A stretch of 47,477 nucleotides of DNA. It comes from Legionella sp. (lineage in GTDB: Bacteria > Pseudomonadota > Gammaproteobacteria > Legionellales > Legionellaceae). Both the position numbers and the translations under genes were made by a program. Each line of letters starts with the position of its first letter. The stretch's first letter is position 1. The notes under the pieces were generated by a model. That model was given only the letters and a program-made list of their open reading frames with translations, was not told the DNA's origin and searched no databases. The DNA is taken from contig JACCWN010000101.1 of NCBI GenBank assembly GCA_013697625.1, forward strand, positions 1-47,477, read 5' to 3'. Below are positions 1 to 8,486 of this stretch, one piece after another.

Positions 1-17
1 GGTGATATGGGTCCGCA

Positions 18-54
18 TGTCTGGAACAAAATTAAGGAAAAATAAGAGCTATTC
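18..54. repeat. IS3 element left terminal inverted repeat
   Basis: Pairs, with scattered mismatches and no gaps, to the reverse complement of 1415-1451. The best-conserved blocks are the outer TCTGGA and the inner TAAGAGCTATTC. Confidence 0.75.
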
Positions 55-269
55 ATCCATCATTTATAGTTAAAAATTCACTCAAATTAACCTGTTTAAA
101 CCTACTCAATACCGTATGAATAGTGGTTGCTACTACGAATTGTCTTAGGTCATTTTACCACAACTCTATCCGAATGACTTATCCACAAGTCCACAGGTCA
201 GGAGAGCTTCACTTTCTCGTATAGGCCTGTGGGCCTTGTGGGTAAGTCATGACGCTCTGCATTCAGGGT

Positions 270-1115
270 TTATGGTCTTTTCCGGCCATAATACACCTCT
301 GCGGGCGTTAAATAATTAAAGGACTGGTGAAGCCTTCGGTTATTATAATATTCAAAATACTCCGTTAAAGCCAGCTCAACCTCTTCAATTGTATCAAAAT
401 CATACCGGTAGATTTTTTCTTGCTTAACACTACGCCACAATCGCTCGATAAATATATTATCTAAATAACGTCCTCGCCCATCCATGCTGATAGAAATGTG
501 GTGAGATTTTAGCGTATTTATCCAATCTTTTGAGGTAAATTGAGATCCCTGATCCGTGTTAAAGATCTCACAACGCGAATGCAGCAAAGCGTTTCTAAGC
601 GCCTCAATACAAAATTCAGCCTCCATAGTAGGCGAAATAGCCCATCCAATCACATAACGACTATACCAGTCCATAATAGCTACTAAATACACATGCTTTC
701 CTTTCATGCGGATGTAGGTGATATCTGCTGCCCAAACCTGATTCGGTTGGGTGATATCCACCTCTCTTAATAAATAAGGGAACACCTCATGCTCCTTATT
801 GGGAACGCTTGTATTTGGCTTTGGGTAAACAGTCAATAACCCCATCATTTCCATCAACTTTTTTACTCGACGTTTACCAACAGGATAGCCTACTTCTTTT
901 GACAGCCATCTTGCCCGCTTAATTTTACCTTCACATGGATACTGCAGATAGTGCTCATCAAGTAGCGCCATAAGCCCTTCATCTTCGACAGAAATGGGCT
1001 TGGCACTATAATAATAACTTGAAACAGGCAAGTCTAATAGCAAGCATTGTTCACGAATGGTGAGCTCGGCAAGAGGATCAATCATGACGCGCTTTTCATC
1101 CAGACTAAAGTTCAT
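270..1115 (-). CDS. IS3-family transposase OrfB (DDE catalytic subunit)
   Basis: A 281-residue rve-type integrase-core transposase. The DDE triad is readable: D in AADITYI, D in NTDQGSQF and E in FIERLWRS, followed by the typical C-terminal RRLHQSFNYLTPAEVYY block. An HTH_21-like segment precedes the core. It overlaps OrfA by 11 bases. In this family the active enzyme is usually the OrfAB fusion made by -1 frameshifting, and the run of nine A followed by G just before the OrfB start suits that. The frame is intact, so the element could still be active. Confidence 0.9.
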   Translation of the reverse strand: MNFSLDEKRVMIDPLAELTIREQCLLLDLPVSSYYYSAKPISVEDEGLMALLDEHYLQYPCEGKIKRARWLSKEVGYPVGKRRVKKLMEMMGLLTVYPKPNTSVPNKEHEVFPYLLREVDITQPNQVWAADITYIRMKGKHVYLVAIMDWYSRYVIGWAISPTMEAEFCIEALRNALLHSRCEIFNTDQGSQFTSKDWINTLKSHHISISMDGRGRYLDNIFIERLWRSVKQEKIYRYDFDTIEEVELALTEYFEYYNNRRLHQSFNYLTPAEVYYGRKRP

Positions 1116-1389
1116 GCTTTTTTTTTAGCCAAGATAGCTGCGCTTGAAGTCGACCAATTTCTTGATATAATGCCTCAACAAGCTGCTCTTGGGACTTGGC
1201 TTCTTTTTCATTAGCCCCAGAGAATAAATCGTTAATGGCTTTGATGGCCGATTGCTTCCAAGTTTTTACCTGCGTTGCGTGCACACCGTATTCACTGGTA
1301 ATTTGCGCTTGTGTGAGTTTCCCCTCAATCGCAGCTAGCGTTATTTTTGCTTTCTTGGCCGCCGTATAATAAGCTCGCTTTTTAGACAT
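1105..1389 (-). CDS. IS3-family transposase OrfA (HTH subunit)
   Basis: A 94-residue DNA-binding subunit with an HTH_Tnp_1-type helix-turn-helix (ITSEYGVHATQVKTWKQ, about residues 31-47) and a leucine-rich coiled-coil tail (residues 66-90) typical of IS3 OrfA. The 3' end reads through an A9-G run (about 1117-1126 on the minus strand) that can serve as an A-AAA-AAG slippery site for the OrfAB fusion. It would bind the terminal repeats at 18-54 and 1415-1451. Confidence 0.88.
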   Translation of the reverse strand: MSKKRAYYTAAKKAKITLAAIEGKLTQAQITSEYGVHATQVKTWKQSAIKAINDLFSGANEKEAKSQEQLVEALYQEIGRLQAQLSWLKKKHEL

Positions 1390-1414
1390 TTTATTCTCCT
1401 CTTTGTATTAAGAA

Positions 1415-1451
1415 GAATAGCTCTTAATAAACCTTTTTTTGTGTCCAGAAA
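1415..1451. repeat. IS3 element right terminal inverted repeat
   Basis: Partner of the repeat at 18-54. It sits 25 bases upstream of OrfA and so overlaps the likely transposase promoter. Confidence 0.75.
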
Positions 1452-1452
1452 A

Positions 1453-1742
1453 CCGCGCCTATATTACATAGGGAAAAAGATATTTATACTGCTAAACAAG
1501 TAGTTAAAATATTGGGGACCCTTAATATAAAAAAAATCCTTCACTATTTATGTATGGCTTATTGGAAAAATTTTTGCGGTTGGCCTGATTTGTTGATTTT
1601 CAATGAAAAAGAATTCTTTTTTACTGAAATTAAGTCCTCAAACGATAAATTAAGTGAAGAACAAAAAAATTGGTTAGAAGGTAATTACACTTATTTGCAA
1701 TTTAATTCAAAAATTTTAAAAATTGGTAAATTAAAAAAATAA
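1453..1742 (+). pseudogene. VRR-NUC nuclease, C-terminal fragment cut by the IS element
   Basis: The reading frame is open from the IS junction (about 1455) to a stop at 1742 and ends in a recognisable VRR-NUC nuclease core: GWPDLLIF, then FFFTEIKSSNDKLSEEQKNW. The PD...E-x-K residues are those of the PD-(D/E)xK fold used by FAN1-like and phage Holliday-junction nucleases. An ATG at about 1551 or a TTG at 1512 could start a short product, but the normal N-terminal part of the domain is missing. The bases left of the IS do not continue this frame cleanly (TGA at 3-5), so the gene is dead or was rearranged. Confidence 0.65.
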
Positions 1743-1865
1743 TTTCTTATTATCCACTAAGTCAGTGATCTTGGCTTAATACTAAATTTATCTCGCTTAG
1801 GTGATCGCCTAATAAATTACTGCCTTGGTTTGATCGGTGTTTCAAAGAAAAAATCTTCAAAAATT

Positions 1866-3131
1866 TCAAACTGTAACATAGACAACTCTTTTACTTCGAC
1901 CATATTCACAAATTACTAATGAACATAATCCAATAAAAGCTCCAAATACATAATACCAGGCTGGTGCTGTTAAGTTATTGGTACTATGCAGCAACCACAT
2001 CATGACTAAAGGAGTTGTTCCGCCAAATATTGTGATGCCAATATGAAAGGCAACACCAAAGCCGCTGAAACGGTATTGTTTGGGAAATAATAAAACCATA
2101 TAAGCATTTAATGGGGCGCAAATGATGGCTATGATACAGGATAACAACATCATGCCTGCCATAATCCATAGTGTTTGGCCGGAGGATAATAAATAAAAGA
2201 GAGGGATTGTGAATAATAAAAGGATAGCAAGTCCGACTCTAATTACTTTCAAATAGCCAATCTTATCGGCAATTATTGCAAACCATGGTTCTAAAAACGC
2301 ATCTACAGTTAAAGAGATAGTAATAATAAAAGTTGCAGTACTTAGCGGTAATTTAAAAAAACTATGTAGATAAGTAGCGGTGAAAACATAGGTACCAAAA
2401 GTGATAATGCCCACCATCCACGCAATCCCTATAACGCCTACGATTGCAAACGGAGACTCTTTTAATGCGGTCATGAAAGGGAATTTCGGTTTTTCCTGAA
2501 TGCTTAATTGTTGATATTCTGGTGTTTCAAGTATTCGGGTGCGCAGAAAGAAAATGATGATTCCTGCAATCAAGGCAAAACCAAAACCTACCCGCCATCC
2601 CCAATCCGGCATAAAGGATGCTGTAAAAAAAGAAGCTGACAGCCCTGCTAGAATAAGTCCTCCACTATATGCCGAACTGGTAAGACATCCATAAAATGCT
2701 TTCTTTTGGGCAGGAGCATGTTCGACAAGGAATATTGCAGATCCAGTGTATTCGGCACTTGCCACAAAACCCTGCATAATACGCAGTAACATAATAAGGA
2801 TGGGAGCTGCAATGCCAATGACTTGATACCCAGGAACAATACTCATGAGGGCCGTGGGAATTGCCATTGCCAATATACTGATAGTTAACGCTTTCTTTCG
2901 ACCATAACAATCCCCAATATATCCAAAAATAATAGAGCCCAAAGGAGCTAATAAATAACCTACGGCGAAAAGGATAAACGTATTTAACAATCCGGCAAAT
3001 GTGCTGGAATTAGGAAAATAAGTCGAAGCAATTATAGAGGCAAAATATCCGAATAATGCAAAATCGTACCATTGAAGTATGGTTCCAGAAACAGCAATCA
3101 ATAAGGCTTTGGTTGACAGATTTAAGCGCAT
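1866..3131 (-). CDS. MFS transporter of the metabolite:H+ symporter (ProP-like) type
   Basis: A 421-residue inner-membrane protein with about 12 hydrophobic spans. The MFS signature between TM2 and TM3, GYIGDCYGRKKAL, is clear, and the layout resembles the MHS branch (ProP, ShiA, KgtP), which imports organic acids, betaine or proline with protons. The start ATG (3131) overlaps the stop of the upstream GNAT gene by one base (TAATG), so the two are translationally coupled. The substrate cannot be told from sequence. Legionella genomes hold many MHS transporters, often tied to nutrient uptake in host vacuoles. Confidence 0.85.
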   Translation of the reverse strand: MRLNLSTKALLIAVSGTILQWYDFALFGYFASIIASTYFPNSSTFAGLLNTFILFAVGYLLAPLGSIIFGYIGDCYGRKKALTISILAMAIPTALMSIVPGYQVIGIAAPILIMLLRIMQGFVASAEYTGSAIFLVEHAPAQKKAFYGCLTSSAYSGGLILAGLSASFFTASFMPDWGWRVGFGFALIAGIIIFFLRTRILETPEYQQLSIQEKPKFPFMTALKESPFAIVGVIGIAWMVGIITFGTYVFTATYLHSFFKLPLSTATFIITISLTVDAFLEPWFAIIADKIGYLKVIRVGLAILLLFTIPLFYLLSSGQTLWIMAGMMLLSCIIAIICAPLNAYMVLLFPKQYRFSGFGVAFHIGITIFGGTTPLVMMWLLHSTNNLTAPAWYYVFGAFIGLCSLVICEYGRSKRVVYVTV

Positions 3132-3631
3132 TAATTTTTCCTCATTAATTTTGCAATACTTTGTTTATCACACTTATATATAACCCACTGGTTCAATGCT
3201 ACACATCCCAAATTGTGATAAAATCGATTGACTGGAACATTATTAACAGACACCCAGCATTCTATTCGTGAACAGGATTTTTCTTCAGCTTCTCTTGCAA
3301 CATAGCTAAAAAGAGCGCTTCCTATACCTTTATTGCGAAATTCTGGTTCAACATACATCGTTTCGATATAGATACCATTAGAGATATTGAAACAGATATT
3401 ATGATGGGTGAAATTATATAAAACTACCCCGACTACCTTCTCTTCAATTACCGCAATCGCTGCAAAATGTTTTGGAATATCACAAAATAATATGTCTTCA
3501 AACTGCTTTTGGCTCAGTTCGATTCTATTTAAAATCCCTTCTTGTTTTGCAAGAGCTAAGATCATCGAATATATTTTTCTTAAGTGAATTGGGTTTGCCG
3601 GTGATATTAAAAACATAAAATTGTTCTTCAT
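3131..3631 (-). CDS. GNAT-family N-acetyltransferase
   Basis: A 166-residue protein with the GNAT fold. Motif A, the acetyl-CoA pyrophosphate loop, reads YVEPEFRNKGIGSALF (R-x-x-G-I-G at about residues 98-105); the following beta strand and helix are present (CSRIECWVSVNNVPVNRFYHNLGC), the last part being the typical N..A..FY...GF-like motif B. It is the first gene of a two-gene unit with the MFS transporter. The acceptor is unknown; linkage to a transporter suggests modification of a small amine or a self-resistance role, but this is inference. Confidence 0.82.
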   Translation of the reverse strand: MKNNFMFLISPANPIHLRKIYSMILALAKQEGILNRIELSQKQFEDILFCDIPKHFAAIAVIEEKVVGVVLYNFTHHNICFNISNGIYIETMYVEPEFRNKGIGSALFSYVAREAEEKSCSRIECWVSVNNVPVNRFYHNLGCVALNQWVIYKCDKQSIAKLMRKN

Positions 3632-3972
3632 GAATGCTATGGATTAATTAAAAGCAATTGTCTCCAATTGACTGAAATAAATCAACCTAGATTTAATTAT
3701 GTATAATTGTATATGTTCTGCTTGACACGGAAACTAGATAGTGAAGGATTGGCAAAAGTTTTGTATGCGGTTAATTAATCGCATACCGCTTACAAAGTTT
3801 TCATCCAAATCAAAATTAGATAAATCGCATTTCTATTTTTAGAATGATTTTTTTAGTACTTGCTACTTGATACCTAAAGTTCAATTTCTTAGAAAAAATT
3901 AATTCTCTTGTGGATTTTACTTTTATGAAAAAATCACAGGGCCTTGTTATAGCCCTTTGAACAATTTAATCT
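3632..3972. other. Gene-free AT-rich gap with a small inverted repeat
   Basis: No convincing gene. A 7-bp inverted repeat (GTATGCG at 3763-3769, CGCATAC at 3780-3786) with a 10-base AT loop may be an operator or a weak stem. A second short stem (AGGGC/GCCCT, 3939-3957) lies just downstream of the broken ankyrin gene on the minus strand and is followed by a T run after four bases; it could be a degenerate terminator. Confidence 0.3.
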
Positions 3973-5386
3973 TTATATTCTCATTGTTAAAAGAGTTTCT
4001 TGTGTTTTATATTTTACTGAAGCTTGTAATCTGCCTAGGGATGCATTTGGATAGTAATTTATAAATGCAGTTTGATTTATAAAAGTTGCATTGCGTGTTA
4101 GCGTTCCCCCAGCTTTTGTGTTGCTTTTTGACCAAAATCTATGATAATGCTCAGCCCTAGTGTCTTCTAAAAACGACAGCATTACCAAACATTTTTATAT
4201 CTCTAACTTCCTTCACTTCCTCAACTTTTTTAAAAACCGGTATGGGTTTTAATTCTCTTAAAGAAAAGGAGGGGTCTTCCTCGGAATTAAAATGTTTCGC
4301 ATGGCTTACGCGAGTCACCACATGTAATTTTTTTGATACAGGAGTGAATAAATCGGGACAGGGCCTTTTTTCACGCGGAAGAACATATTCTAAAGCGGCC
4401 TAATTTTTCTTCAAGAAGCTGAATAAAACTACCACCTAATTGATTATCAAAAGTTTGAGGAGTACATGATGTTGAGCACATATTATTAAACGTATGTAAA
4501 TCAACAATAAGTGCATAAATTTTGTATCCTGGAACAATTTTATAGATTAATTGCATGGTACTAATGATATTGTTAATACTTTCTGGAGTTGCTAAGTAAT
4601 CATACAGCAATGATTCTGAGTGCACGGCTATGTTTTGGCGAGAAGACCAAACTATTCCAAATTCTTTATCTCTGATGGGAACGGTTATGAACTGTCGGCG
4701 CCTATCTTTTTTTGCAGTTGTTACATGAGGTTTCGTTGATACTACAAAGCCAATATTGATAGTTACATAATTATTGACGCTAGTATCAACTCCCTTTTGA
4801 TAGGCTCCACTAAGAGCTAAACCTTCATGAAGAGAAAGCGCTCCATCAGCCTGATTAAGTAAAGGAAATTTATCTTGGACTTCGCATCTTTTTTGTGGAT
4901 ATTTACTGCCATAATACAAATTTAAATCATTAGTTAAACGTATTCCGGGATAAATCCTTGAATAATTAAAGCGTGCACCACTTCCATAACTTGTAGCAGA
5001 GATGGCTAAGAGTTGGTATGCAGGCATCAGGTAGCCTTCATTAAGAATATTTATCAAATAGCCTGTGTGTATAACTTCTTTAGGGAGTTTATTGTCTTTG
5101 TTTCTTACATCTAAACGTATCCCCAATTGAATTAATGCAATAATTAATTCTCTCAATTGCGGAAGGAATAGGTATGAAATTGTGCATACATAGCTGCCAG
5201 ATGCATTAAAGAATTGCCATAAAGATTTCTGTAATGAATATTGAAGTATCCTGGAGGATAAGTCTTAATAACTTCAATTACTCCTGAGACATCCCCTTTG
5301 CATATCTCATCAATTAACCTTTGAGTTGCAATGGAACTTCTTATCCGAAATCTTAGTATCTTACTCAACCGGTCTATATATTTCAT
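3973..5386 (-). pseudogene. Ankyrin-repeat protein with deaminase-like domain, broken by three frameshifts
   Basis: Four reading-frame segments on the minus strand join into one protein of about 470 residues. Segment 1 (5386-5153) starts at ATG after AAAGGA and holds an ankyrin repeat beginning NLYGNSLMHLAA. One base out of frame the repeat continues as LRELIIALIQLGIRLD (from about 5190). That segment runs to about 4388, where EEKL continues in another frame as AALEYVLPREKRP. A third shift near 4165 leads to the final stretch ending at 3973. The middle part carries HSESLLYDYL and CSTSCTP, which resemble the H-x-E and C-x(n)-C zinc motifs of nucleotide or toxin deaminases. An ankyrin plus enzyme layout is typical of Legionella effectors. 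The shifts may be decay or sequencing errors in short runs. Confidence 0.6.
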
Positions 5387-5470
5387 AGTTAATATCCTTT
5401 ACTAGCCCCTATCAATACGAAAAAGAGGCAGCTTTTGGGGACTGAATTCATTTGCTGTTTTATATTGTTC

Positions 5471-5500
5471 TTGACAATATAGATCTCGTCAATTTACTAT
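5471..5500 (+). promoter_or_regulatory. Candidate sigma-70 promoter of the five-gene operon
   Basis: TTGACA at 5471-5476 and TACTAT at 5495-5500 with an 18-base spacer. It lies 64 bases upstream of the first gene of the biosynthetic operon, whose start has an AAAGGAT ribosome site at the right distance. The -10 box matches the consensus at four of six positions. Confidence 0.45.
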
Positions 5501-5563
5501 TCTTTTTTCCCGATAAACATTATATGAATTATAGTTCAGGCTGTAAAATAAAAGGATCTTATC

Positions 5564-6712
5564 ATGGAAGCGAATGCATTAGCTCAAAATAATTTTATAT
5601 TTAAAAATGATAGATTATTTAATGAGAGGTTATTCCAACAGTGTCCAGGGATAAAAAATTATATTGATAAATCCCAGTTAAGTGATAAAGCTTATCACCT
5701 TCATATAGAACAAATGTCTACTATTGATCAAGGTGGCTTTGACCATGCAGGCTTGAGTGGTCTATACACAAGAAATCAAAATAGTCATCGTTATGGTTCT
5801 ACGCGACTATGCGGTTGGTCAAATATTTTTAATACTTTTCTATCACATCTACCGGCCACTTCCTCTTGGGATAACCGCCTAATTGTTGATTTTTTGGCTG
5901 GTAGCGGTACGCTATCTAAAAAAATCAAACAACTAATATGCAGCTCATCTAAACCTAACGTTTTAGGTTTAGATGTATCACGTCGCATGTGTGAATATGC
6001 TCATCAAGCAGGCGAACAAGTGTTCTGGGGTAGTTATCGGAGTCATCCTATAAAAAAAGAATGTGCTGATGTAGCAATTGCCGCTTATGGTTTTCATCAC
6101 GTCCCTGTAAATGAACGCTCTGGTTTTGTTGATGCTATGCAACAAACTTTAAAGAAAGATGGTATTTGTATACTCCACGATTTCGAATCAGGTAGCGCTA
6201 CAGCACGTTGGTATAGTGAAGCGATTCATCACTACCGCCATTATGGACATCCTTATGAACATGTGACACAGGATGGATTAAAGAACTTACTAGGGAAATA
6301 CTTTAATGACGTTGAAATCCAGTACATTTACGATCCTTTCTACTTAGAAGCATTGAATGGACAAGATACTGTAGATCTTAAAAAAGAATTTTTTTCCTAC
6401 CTTATTGAACTTTTTAGTCTTGAGAAATTATTACCTCCTTCAAAAAATATTACTGAATTGCGCAATATAAGGGGCGATGAATTTTGGATAAATATTGAAG
6501 ATATTTTGAGTCCATTTTTCACGCTTTCAAACAATGAATTGTCGGTAATTCAATCTAAAACCATCAATCTTAATCAACCTCCAAAGTTGTATGATAATAA
6601 TGTGCCTTTGTTTAATAAACTAACAATTCATACTCTTTCCAACGGCAAGCGTTGTCTAATTGCGCCTCGTGTTGCAGTTCTTGGTATTGGCAAAGGGATA
6701 AATAGACAATGA
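5564..6712 (+). CDS. Class I SAM-dependent methyltransferase, first gene of biosynthetic operon
   Basis: A 382-residue protein with a Rossmann methyltransferase core at about residues 105-230: motif I is LIVDFLAGSGTLS, the acidic strand-2 end is VLGLDVS, and motif IV/post-motif reads CADVAIAAYGFHHVP. The N-terminal 100 and C-terminal 150 residues are unfamiliar and probably bind the acceptor. The glycine loop is a little unlike the usual D-x-G-x-G. The stop overlaps the next start as ATGA, so it is coupled to the EamA transporter. Codon use is AT-rich, unlike the conjugation genes. The substrate is unknown; O- or N-methylation of an amino-acid-like or fatty product would fit the neighbours. 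Confidence 0.72.
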   Translation: MEANALAQNNFIFKNDRLFNERLFQQCPGIKNYIDKSQLSDKAYHLHIEQMSTIDQGGFDHAGLSGLYTRNQNSHRYGSTRLCGWSNIFNTFLSHLPATSSWDNRLIVDFLAGSGTLSKKIKQLICSSSKPNVLGLDVSRRMCEYAHQAGEQVFWGSYRSHPIKKECADVAIAAYGFHHVPVNERSGFVDAMQQTLKKDGICILHDFESGSATARWYSEAIHHYRHYGHPYEHVTQDGLKNLLGKYFNDVEIQYIYDPFYLEALNGQDTVDLKKEFFSYLIELFSLEKLLPPSKNITELRNIRGDEFWINIEDILSPFFTLSNNELSVIQSKTINLNQPPKLYDNNVPLFNKLTIHTLSNGKRCLIAPRVAVLGIGKGINRQ

Positions 6713-7635
6713 TAAAAAACCAAAACCATACCGGAACTTACATCCTGTTGTTGTTAGCTGCTTTTTTTGGAGGAGCAAGCTTTATTATTACTAAAATGGT
6801 GGTGAAGGATATGCCCCCGTTAACAGCTGCTGCTATACGATATTCACTAGCTTCCATAATTATTATGTCTTTTGTCTTTATTCAGGATCGGCATACTTTA
6901 ATCCAACAGATATCTAAAAACTGGAAAATTTTTATTGGATTAGGAATATTAGGAATTGCAGGATTTAATAGTTTATTATTCATTGGATTAATGAGTTCGT
7001 CTGCAGTAAATGCTTCTATAATTATGGCAACAAATCCACTTGTTACGTTACTTTTATCAGCATGGATAATTGGTGATTCAATCAATTTAAAACAGAAGCT
7101 AGGTGCTTTACTTTCACTCTATGGTGTTTTAATTGTAATAACTCATGGCATGTTAGCCAACTTATTCAAATTAAATATCTCGAAAGGAGATATTTTTCTC
7201 ATTATTGCTAATCTTTGTTGGGGATTTTATTGTGTATTCGCTCGACGCTATATTAAAAAAACAGATCCTATGATAAGTGTAGGCGCAACGATGTGCACAG
7301 GGGCAATAATGCTAATCTTGTTGGCATCACTAAGAGAAGGAAGAATGAACTGGTCAATGTTAACTTGGCAGCTATCTGCCGCGTTATGTTTCTTATCTTT
7401 TTTTGGTTCAGTTCTAGTTTATTTTTTTTGGAATATTGGATTCAAGAATGTAGGAGTCGGAACCACCAGTGCTTTCTTCAATTTCATCCCTGTCTTTACA
7501 GTTCTCCTTTCTGAATTAATTAGTATACCTGTGGATGGCCCGCAGTTGGTTGGTAGCATTGTAATTTTTTCTGGTGTTATCATATCCATCATTAAATCAA
7601 GAAATAAATGGGATAAATTGGCAGAACCCACTTAA
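6709..7635 (+). CDS. EamA/DMT-family transporter, probable product exporter
   Basis: A 308-residue inner-membrane protein with about ten hydrophobic spans arranged as two EamA repeats (residues 10-140 and 155-295), as in RhaT/YdcZ/PecM-type drug/metabolite transporters. The first repeat opens with the usual AAFFGGASFIITK and PPLTAAAIRYSLA. It overlaps the upstream methyltransferase by four bases and is followed after 50 bases by the oxygenase gene. In biosynthetic operons such proteins commonly export the product or a toxic intermediate; that role is inferred from position. Confidence 0.85.
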   Translation: MIKNQNHTGTYILLLLAAFFGGASFIITKMVVKDMPPLTAAAIRYSLASIIIMSFVFIQDRHTLIQQISKNWKIFIGLGILGIAGFNSLLFIGLMSSSAVNASIIMATNPLVTLLLSAWIIGDSINLKQKLGALLSLYGVLIVITHGMLANLFKLNISKGDIFLIIANLCWGFYCVFARRYIKKTDPMISVGATMCTGAIMLILLASLREGRMNWSMLTWQLSAALCFLSFFGSVLVYFFWNIGFKNVGVGTTSAFFNFIPVFTVLLSELISIPVDGPQLVGSIVIFSGVIISIIKSRNKWDKLAEPT

Positions 7636-7685
7636 TGCGTTAGGTTACCAATATTCAAATACCCGATTAATATAAAGGAATTAAC

Positions 7686-8486
7686 ATGACCAATCTTTTG
7701 TGGGATTTTCAGGAAAATGGCTATCTTATAGTCAAAGATTTTATATCAAAAAATTGTATTTCTGACATTAGAGATGAAAGCGAAAAACTATTATTTGAAG
7801 AGAACAGTAGCACACTTATGCCTACCAGTTTGTTGAAAAGCACATTGCTTAGCAATATTATATTTTCTTCTTCATTTATTCAAATACTTAATAAGTTATC
7901 GGTAAAATACTTTCACTTTCTACCCAATTTCACAATTCGCAAAGACTTATATGTTGGTTGGCATTCAGATGATGCATTTGTCGATGCAGATACTGCTGAA
8001 TTACCCGGAGTACTACAATGCAACATTTATTTACAAGATAATTGTCCAAATCATGGTGGCGGTATTGATATCGCTCCCGGAACTCACCGCTTTACTCAAC
8101 AGAAAAAAGAACTGCTAGTGAAAGCTGAATCATTTGAATATACTACGACTCCACTAAGCGCGGGTGACCTACTCATTTTTGACTACCGTGTGCTTCATCG
8201 AAGTACAATGCCATTAATAAAGCCCAGACCAGGTTCGCGTTTAGCATTACAATGGACTGTCTGTAAATCGCATGAACATGCAGAAAAATTCATTTCTTAT
8301 TTTATCCGACGGCAACAAGAAAAATTACATTTATCTGACTTTACCAATAACCGTGCATTAGCTTATTTAAATGATCTTCAAAACGTTCATTTTCCATATA
8401 CATTTTTAGATAGTACTCAAAATAATATAATAAGAACTGGAGTAAAGATTTATGAAATTAAGATAACAAATGAAGAACTTCCATGA
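7686..8486 (+). CDS. PhyH-family Fe(II)/2-oxoglutarate dioxygenase
   Basis: A 266-residue phytanoyl-CoA dioxygenase-like protein. The iron-binding facial triad can be read: H93-x-D95 in GWHSDDAF and a distal H171 in VLHRS, with arginines at 181 and 185 as candidates for 2-oxoglutarate binding. The core strands LQCNIYLQDN and GGGIDIAPGTHRF fit the double-stranded beta-helix. The ATG follows AAAGGA by seven bases, and the stop overlaps the ThDP enzyme start (ATGA), so the two are co-translated. Family members hydroxylate alpha or unactivated carbons of fatty acyl-CoA, amino acids, ectoine or secondary metabolites. The substrate here is not known. Confidence 0.82.
   Translation: MTNLLWDFQENGYLIVKDFISKNCISDIRDESEKLLFEENSSTLMPTSLLKSTLLSNIIFSSSFIQILNKLSVKYFHFLPNFTIRKDLYVGWHSDDAFVDADTAELPGVLQCNIYLQDNCPNHGGGIDIAPGTHRFTQQKKELLVKAESFEYTTTPLSAGDLLIFDYRVLHRSTMPLIKPRPGSRLALQWTVCKSHEHAEKFISYFIRRQQEKLHLSDFTNNRALAYLNDLQNVHFPYTFLDSTQNNIIRTGVKIYEIKITNEELP

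Larger units (their letters stand above)
17..1452 (-). mobile_element. IS3-family insertion sequence
   Basis: A complete two-gene IS3-type element. Imperfect 37-bp terminal inverted repeats lie at 18-54 and 1415-1451; both share TCTGGA near the outer end and TAAGAGCTATTC at the inner end. OrfA and OrfB overlap on the minus strand at an A-rich slippery run. The flanks both carry CCGC (13-16 and 1453-1456), which may be a 4-bp target duplication, as expected for some IS3 subgroups. The exact outer ends are uncertain by one or two bases. The element separates a VRR-NUC nuclease fragment (1453-1742) from whatever lay to its left. Confidence 0.85.
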
